In this document: in pieces, positions 49,540-53,637 of the stretch
How positions within the stretch are numbered: position 1 is the stretch's first letter
How the letters are laid out: each line of letters opens with the position of its first letter
Assembly: GCA_001586965.3 (NCBI GenBank)
Contig: LUCW03000258.1
Coordinates: 25,001-78,637, forward strand
Direction of reading: 5' to 3'
Length of the DNA stretch: 53,637 nucleotides
DNA from: Sphaeroforma sirkka
Lineage: Eukaryota > Opisthokonta > Ichthyosporea > Ichthyophonida
The notes under the pieces: model-generated
Database searches by the model: none
Told to the model about the DNA's origin: nothing
The model's input: only the letters and a program-made list of their open reading frames with translations
Translations under genes and position numbers: made by a program

Positions 49540-50594
49540 TTAAACTTGACTTATCAAACGTCGACTTCTCTAAGTTAAAGTGTCCTTCACATAACTACGT
49601 GAGTTGGAGACACAAAGACGTTGTCAAAACCCAAATCGAAGATTGGTTAAAACAGGGTCTAATTGAAATCAATTATGATGCAACCCCAGTTAACTTAGCT
49701 CTCTTAGCGGTCGATCAATATAAATCTGATGGAACGTTTAGTAAAACAAGAGTAGTACTAGACCTGTCGCCAATCAACAAACTAATTCCGCAACATAGTT
49801 TTCCCTTACCTAAGATAAGCGAGATACTACGCAAAATGGAGGGTGCGACTATCTTTTCCAAGATAGACTTAAAAGCTGCATTCCATCAACTACAGATATA
49901 TGAGCCTCATAGGAAATACTTTTCCTTTACTTGGCAAGGTAAGAAGTACCAGTTTAAAGGTGCACCTGAAGGCTTACACATGTTACCTTCTTTCTTCCAA
50001 CAAGTTATGATGGAACTATTTGCGGACCTGTCGTATAACGTATCAGTCTATTTAGATGATATAGTTATCTTTACAAAGACAGCACATGAACATGCTAAAC
50101 TCGTTAAAGAAGTCTTAAAGCGACTTAATCATGCTAAACTTAAGATTAACGAAGACAAGTGTTCTTTTGCTAAAGATACTATACACTTACTTGGCTACAA
50201 AGTATCTGCAGCAGGGGTAGAAATCGATCCTGGCAAGAAACAGTTTCTGTTGGATTTATCAACACCAATTACTGGAAGAGATGTGAACTCTGTGTGTGGG
50301 TTTGTTAACTTCTTCTCGGATTCGGTACCGCATCTTTCTCATTACTTAAAGCCTTTCAGTCACCTACGGCTGCACAAAGGACCTTTGGGAAAGCTTTGGA
50401 CTAAAGAATGTGATGATGCATTTAAACTAGTCAAAAGTAAAGTAATGGACGCACCCATCATGCAGTACCCTGTGGATGGTGTCCCATTCCAAGTAGCAAC
50501 CGACGCTTCAGATCGAGCGGTAGGTGGAGTGCTTTACCAAACGATAAATGGTAAACCGCGCTACATACAATTCTTTAGCAAGAGTAAGTTATAA
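49540..50594 (+). pseudogene. Retroelement reverse transcriptase
   Basis: The frame gives VKTQIEDWLKQGLIE, VVLDLSPINKLIPQHSFPLP, FSKIDLKAAFHQLQI (catalytic Asp), FTWQGKKYQFKGAPEGLHML, VSVYLDDIVIFTK (YLDD catalytic box) and LLGYKVSAAG. It ends in the tether and the start of RNase H (FQVATDASDRAVGGVLYQ). All main RT blocks are present. The frame breaks at FFSKSK near 50590. Confidence 0.9.
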
Positions 50595-50890
50595 TAAGAG
50601 TCAACGGAATTACCCTACCGTTAAACAAGAGCTCCTTGCTATAGTTACTGCGCTAAGACAGTTTAAAGACTACCTTTATGGAAGTTACTTTACTGTCGCC
50701 TGTGATCAAAAGTCTTTAACATACTTAAAAGATATGAACCCTGATTCACAGTTGGTGAGCCGCTGGCATGACATTATTGCCAAGTTCGCTTTTAATATAA
50801 CACACATTCCAGGAATACATAACCATCTTCCTGACATGCTCTCTCGACTTGTGCCCGACTACCAGAAAACAGTCAAAGAGTTATTAGCAA
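50470..50890 (+). pseudogene. Retroelement RNase H
   Basis: VATDASDRAVGGVLY holds the first catalytic Asp, SQRNYPTVKQELLAIVTALR the catalytic Glu, FTVACDQKSLTYL the second Asp, and the end is ITHIPGIHNHLPDMLSRL. This is the Ty3/Gypsy RNase H layout. A frameshift splits it near 50590. Confidence 0.85.
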
Positions 50891-50899
50891 CCGATTGGA

Positions 50900-51267
50900 T
50901 GCTAAATAAGAAATGGTTTAACCTCGCTCAATCACGATGGGGTCCATTTACTGTTGATATGTTCGCCGCAGAACATAACAAACAGGTTTCTGAATATAGG
51001 TCGTTGACTCATCCTAAAGGTGATGCATTTCAGCTTGACTTATCAAAGCATAATGCGTGGGCTAACCCACCTTGTCAACTTATCGCACAGTTGTTAAATT
51101 ATGTTAATATTACTAAATCTACCATTACGCTGTGTTGTCCCTTACGTAACTCCGACCCATGGATACGTGATTTAATTAATATGATTCAAGACGAACCTAT
51201 TTATGTCGACCGTGAAACCGACACGTTCTTGTATCAGGGATCCTATTCTATTAAGAAGACGCCTTGA
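50900..51267 (+). CDS. Dam-like methyltransferase domain of the retroelement
   Basis: Between RNase H and integrase lies a domain reading WGPFTVDMFAAEHNKQVS, then KGDAFQLDLSKHNAWANPPC, then TLCCPLRNSDPW. The layout W-x-x-x-T-x-D-x-F-A, D-A-F, W-x-NPP matches the Dam-like domain known in DIRS-type retroelements. NPPC stands where NPPF/Y/W is usual. Activity is unproven. The frame ends at the stop at 51265-51267. Confidence 0.65.
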
Positions 51268-52670
51268 AACACACCATTGTTTGTCGCATCGGTCCTGCAG
51301 GTACCACTAAGTGGAAACCCTCAACCGAATTCTTAGCTAAACTAGAGGAGTCTAAAGAGTTTGAACAAAAGCTCAAGACTCGTACAACACATGCACCCAA
51401 CAAGATTGCAGTCGAGGTAATGCCGATTGAAACGGCATTAGATCGTAAAACATGGAACTAGCTAAGGCCATGGATCAAAAACTCAAAACTCTAAGAGAAC
51501 CTGAAGCTCGCACTCAACTACTTAAAGCGCTGCTTAAAGAACAGCCAGGAGTTGCGAAACAACTGAAGAAGATACTTCAACAATCCAATGTTGTCAATTA
51601 TGTATCTCAGGACTCTACCCCTCCTGATACTGAGGTTGCCCTTTCCAACAGGACTATGGTTCATCCAGCCAGCGTTACGCAGAATCTGACTGACTTAGAG
51701 GAGCTCGAAAGTAGAGTTAAAATTATACATAATTTAACGCATCGAGCATATGAGCATACTTATAAAATGGCTATTCGTGCAGGGCTTGATCACCCGGCGC
51801 TGAAAGAAACCATACGTGAAGTATACCGACGCTGTACTGATTGTGAAAAGAACCAGATCAAGCGATACGGTTGGGCACCCCTAAAAAAGTGTGACAGAAG
51901 ACCAACCGATGCGCCGAGTCATAGTCGATTTGGTTAAACTCCCGCGATCCAAGCATACTGGCGATGTATATATCTGTCATTTCTTATGTGTGGCTTCGGG
52001 CTATAACTTGCTTTATGCAATACCGAACAAACGTCCACAAACAGTGGCAGAATTATGCTATCACGTCTTTAATGACTTCGGTTTCCCCCCCCAAGTACTA
52101 TGTTCTGATAACGGTAGTGAGTTTTGTACCGACGTAATGGAGGAACTTATACTCGTATCAGGCATGACCCATAGGCGTGGTGTTCCTTACAAACCTCAAA
52201 CGCAGGGTGCAAATGAGACACGTCATAGAGAACTTAAGAAACTCTTGCGTACCGCACTAGACGACGTTGAGGATATGTGGCCTTATCATTTGAAATGGGT
52301 TCAGACTCAAATGAATAACTGCATGAATCCTCAAACTGGAACACTCCCGTTTCACTATTTCTTTGGCCGCTATAGTGAATTACAAGCAACGTTTGATAAA
52401 ACTGCGCCCGAGAAACACGCTACCCCGTGGCTACAAAGGATCGAGCATATGCAGAACGTTGTTTACCCCTGTTTACTCGAGCACAAGAATCGCGTCCTAC
52501 TTAAAGCGTATGACCGATGGAATAACACTAAGAACATTGTTCAGTTCAAAGTCGGCGATTACGTTAACATTATAAATCGAAATGCCAACGTTACCGAACT
52601 CTCTTCTAAGACGATAGGACCTTTGCTATTTCCTACCATGATGAGAAGAGTGATACTTACGAAGTGAATA
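51268..52670 (+). pseudogene. Retroelement DDE integrase
   Basis: Frames from 51452 give a linker, then HNLTHRAYEHTYKMAIRAG and VYRRCTDCEKNQIK, an HHCC zinc-binding region. From 51891 the core reads VIVDLVKLP (first Asp), PPQVLCSDNGSEFCTDVME (second Asp) and ANETRHRELKKLLRT (Glu). KVGDYVNIINRN, followed by a GPL motif, is the C-terminal beta-barrel region. A frame break separates the zinc region from the core at about 51.9 kb and another lies at about 52.64 kb. Confidence 0.85.
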
Positions 52671-53197
52671 ACATTGATGGTACTAGCGCAACCAATCTAG
52701 GCACTCACCGTATCCCTACCTCCGAACTCTCATTCGCTCGCTCATTTGATTCTGATGTACCAGTCATGGAGTCACAAGTCAAAGATATAATTGACAAAAC
52801 ATCCGAAGACGGTTACACTTACTACAAGACCCGTTTCATGGATGGGACAGTAGCTTGGCTAACCTCCGATGCATTTCGTGAATCTCGCGACTTTCTTCGT
52901 ATCTTTAATAAGAAATGGAATAAGCGTTTACATAAGAACACACGAGATAAACGAAAAGGGTTTCCTCAGGTGACTACAAACCCTGACGGATCTGAAATTC
53001 CCTATTTGCCACCTACTTCCTACGTGACTAAACTTTCTGATCTGCTTACCAACAGTGCCGAAAATTGTTCAAACTTACTTACTAATGAAGAACAGCCTTT
53101 GGCTATTACCTTACCAAATAATAAACGTAAGGCGCCTACATCGGAAATGGTTACTGGACCAAATACTAAACGACATAGAGTACAACATGAGTCTTGA
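52664..53197 (+). CDS. Integrase C-terminal tail with chromodomain-like segment
   Basis: After the GPL break the frame reads TSELSFARSFDSDVP, then VKDIIDKTSEDGYTYYKTRF, then AWLTSDAFRESRDFLRIF. The strand pattern (V-x-x-I-x-D-x-x-x-x-G-x-x-Y-Y-x-x-x-F, W, helix) looks like the chromodomain of chromoviruses, which helps target integration to chromatin. A low-complexity end with NNKRKAPTSE and TKRHRVQHES stops at 53197. Confidence 0.5.
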   Translation: MNNIDGTSATNLGTHRIPTSELSFARSFDSDVPVMESQVKDIIDKTSEDGYTYYKTRFMDGTVAWLTSDAFRESRDFLRIFNKKWNKRLHKNTRDKRKGFPQVTTNPDGSEIPYLPPTSYVTKLSDLLTNSAENCSNLLTNEEQPLAITLPNNKRKAPTSEMVTGPNTKRHRVQHES

Positions 53198-53326
53198 ACT
53201 CGTACATATAGGCACATACTTACTCGATAAGTCATGACCGAAACCGTTTTTTACTTTGGTTTTCGCTTTACCAACTAGATCGTATCTTAACGTACGTTCG
53301 TAGTTCTAAAAGCTACTGGGGCTATA

Positions 53327-53637
53327 TGTAGAAATACGGCCTCCGGTCAGTCTAAAATATCAAGATCAATTGAGATAATACATTGGTTTTTTTATTTGTA
53401 TTTCAAATAATTTAGTACAAGCTCTTTTTTTCCAATATTTCCAAAAGTGTTCTAAAATTCACTTTGATGGCTCCAATAACCTGAGTATTTGGTATGACTC
53501 ATCTACTTGGACCTATTTGAGACATTAGTAGATGTAGGATATTATAAACTAAATTTTATAATCTCGAACTACTACTTATAGATTTTTGGTCCTCCACAAT
53601 CTCCAAAATCCAATAAGTCTTTTTTCTTTTAACTTTT
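53327..53637 (+). repeat. 3' LTR of the younger retroelement (cut by window end)
   Basis: TGTAGAAATACGGCCTCCGG restarts at 53327 and follows the 5' LTR nearly base for base, differing mostly in T or A run lengths. The window ends about 310 bp into it. Confidence 0.88.

Larger units (their letters stand above)
46256..53637 (+). mobile_element. Ty3/Gypsy-type (chromovirus-like) LTR retrotransposon with a Dam-like domain, 3' LTR truncated by window end
   Basis: The element has paired LTRs and an internal order Gag, protease, RT, RNase H, methylase-like domain, integrase, chromodomain-like tail. RT before integrase places it in Ty3/Gypsy. Reading frames are broken at several places (near 47.02, 47.4, 47.65, 48.13, 48.35, 48.74, 49.08, 49.53, 50.59, 51.27, 51.9 and 52.65 kb), so the sequence as given is not intact. 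The LTR pair differs mainly by homopolymer-length changes, so some of these breaks may be sequencing errors. Confidence 0.85.

Overview
The window looks like nuclear DNA of an intron-rich eukaryote. Genes are split by GT-AG introns, there are Pol III tRNA genes with oligo-T ends, there are long TA/TG microsatellites, and there are Ty3/Gypsy-type LTR retroelements. The gene content (a Timeless homologue with an animal-like PARP-binding-type C-terminus, and a vezatin-like protein) suggests a unicellular relative of animals. I cannot name a species; an ichthyosporean-type holozoan is only a guess.

Positions 1-26153, minus strand: one very large gene, a Timeless/Tof1/Swi1 replication-fork protector. 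I could place 31 exons with nearly consistent splice phases; the 3' end runs off the left edge. The introns are packed with microsatellites and minisatellites. The main result is that the C-terminal module equivalent to the PARP1-binding region of human TIMELESS occurs three times in a row. The extra copies are carried on phase 1-1 exons, two of which are exactly 192 nt each.

Positions 26154-32070: a probable divergent promoter region, then a plus-strand split gene for a small SRPBCC (polyketide cyclase/START-like) protein, then plus-strand segments I cannot assign. Positions 32075-36446, minus strand: a four-exon gene resembling the soluble part of vezatin. Then come tRNA-Gly(UCC) and tRNA-Glu(CUC), both minus strand.

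Positions 37.6-53.6 kb: a retroelement graveyard. It holds fragments of a diverged element (37.7-38.9 kb, minus), an older decayed element (41.4-46.25 kb, minus) interrupted by plus-strand LTR copies, and a younger plus-strand element (5' LTR at 46256, 3' LTR from 53327 and cut by the window edge). The younger element has Gag with zinc-knuckle-like cysteines, a DPG-type protease, RT, RNase H, a Dam-like methylase domain, a DDE integrase and a chromodomain-like tail, broken by several frameshifts. A tRNA-like sequence with a Pol III-type terminator lies inside its gag region.

A second theme is that many intronic tandem repeats are built from units containing the neighbouring splice site, as if exon-intron junctions seeded the repeat arrays.
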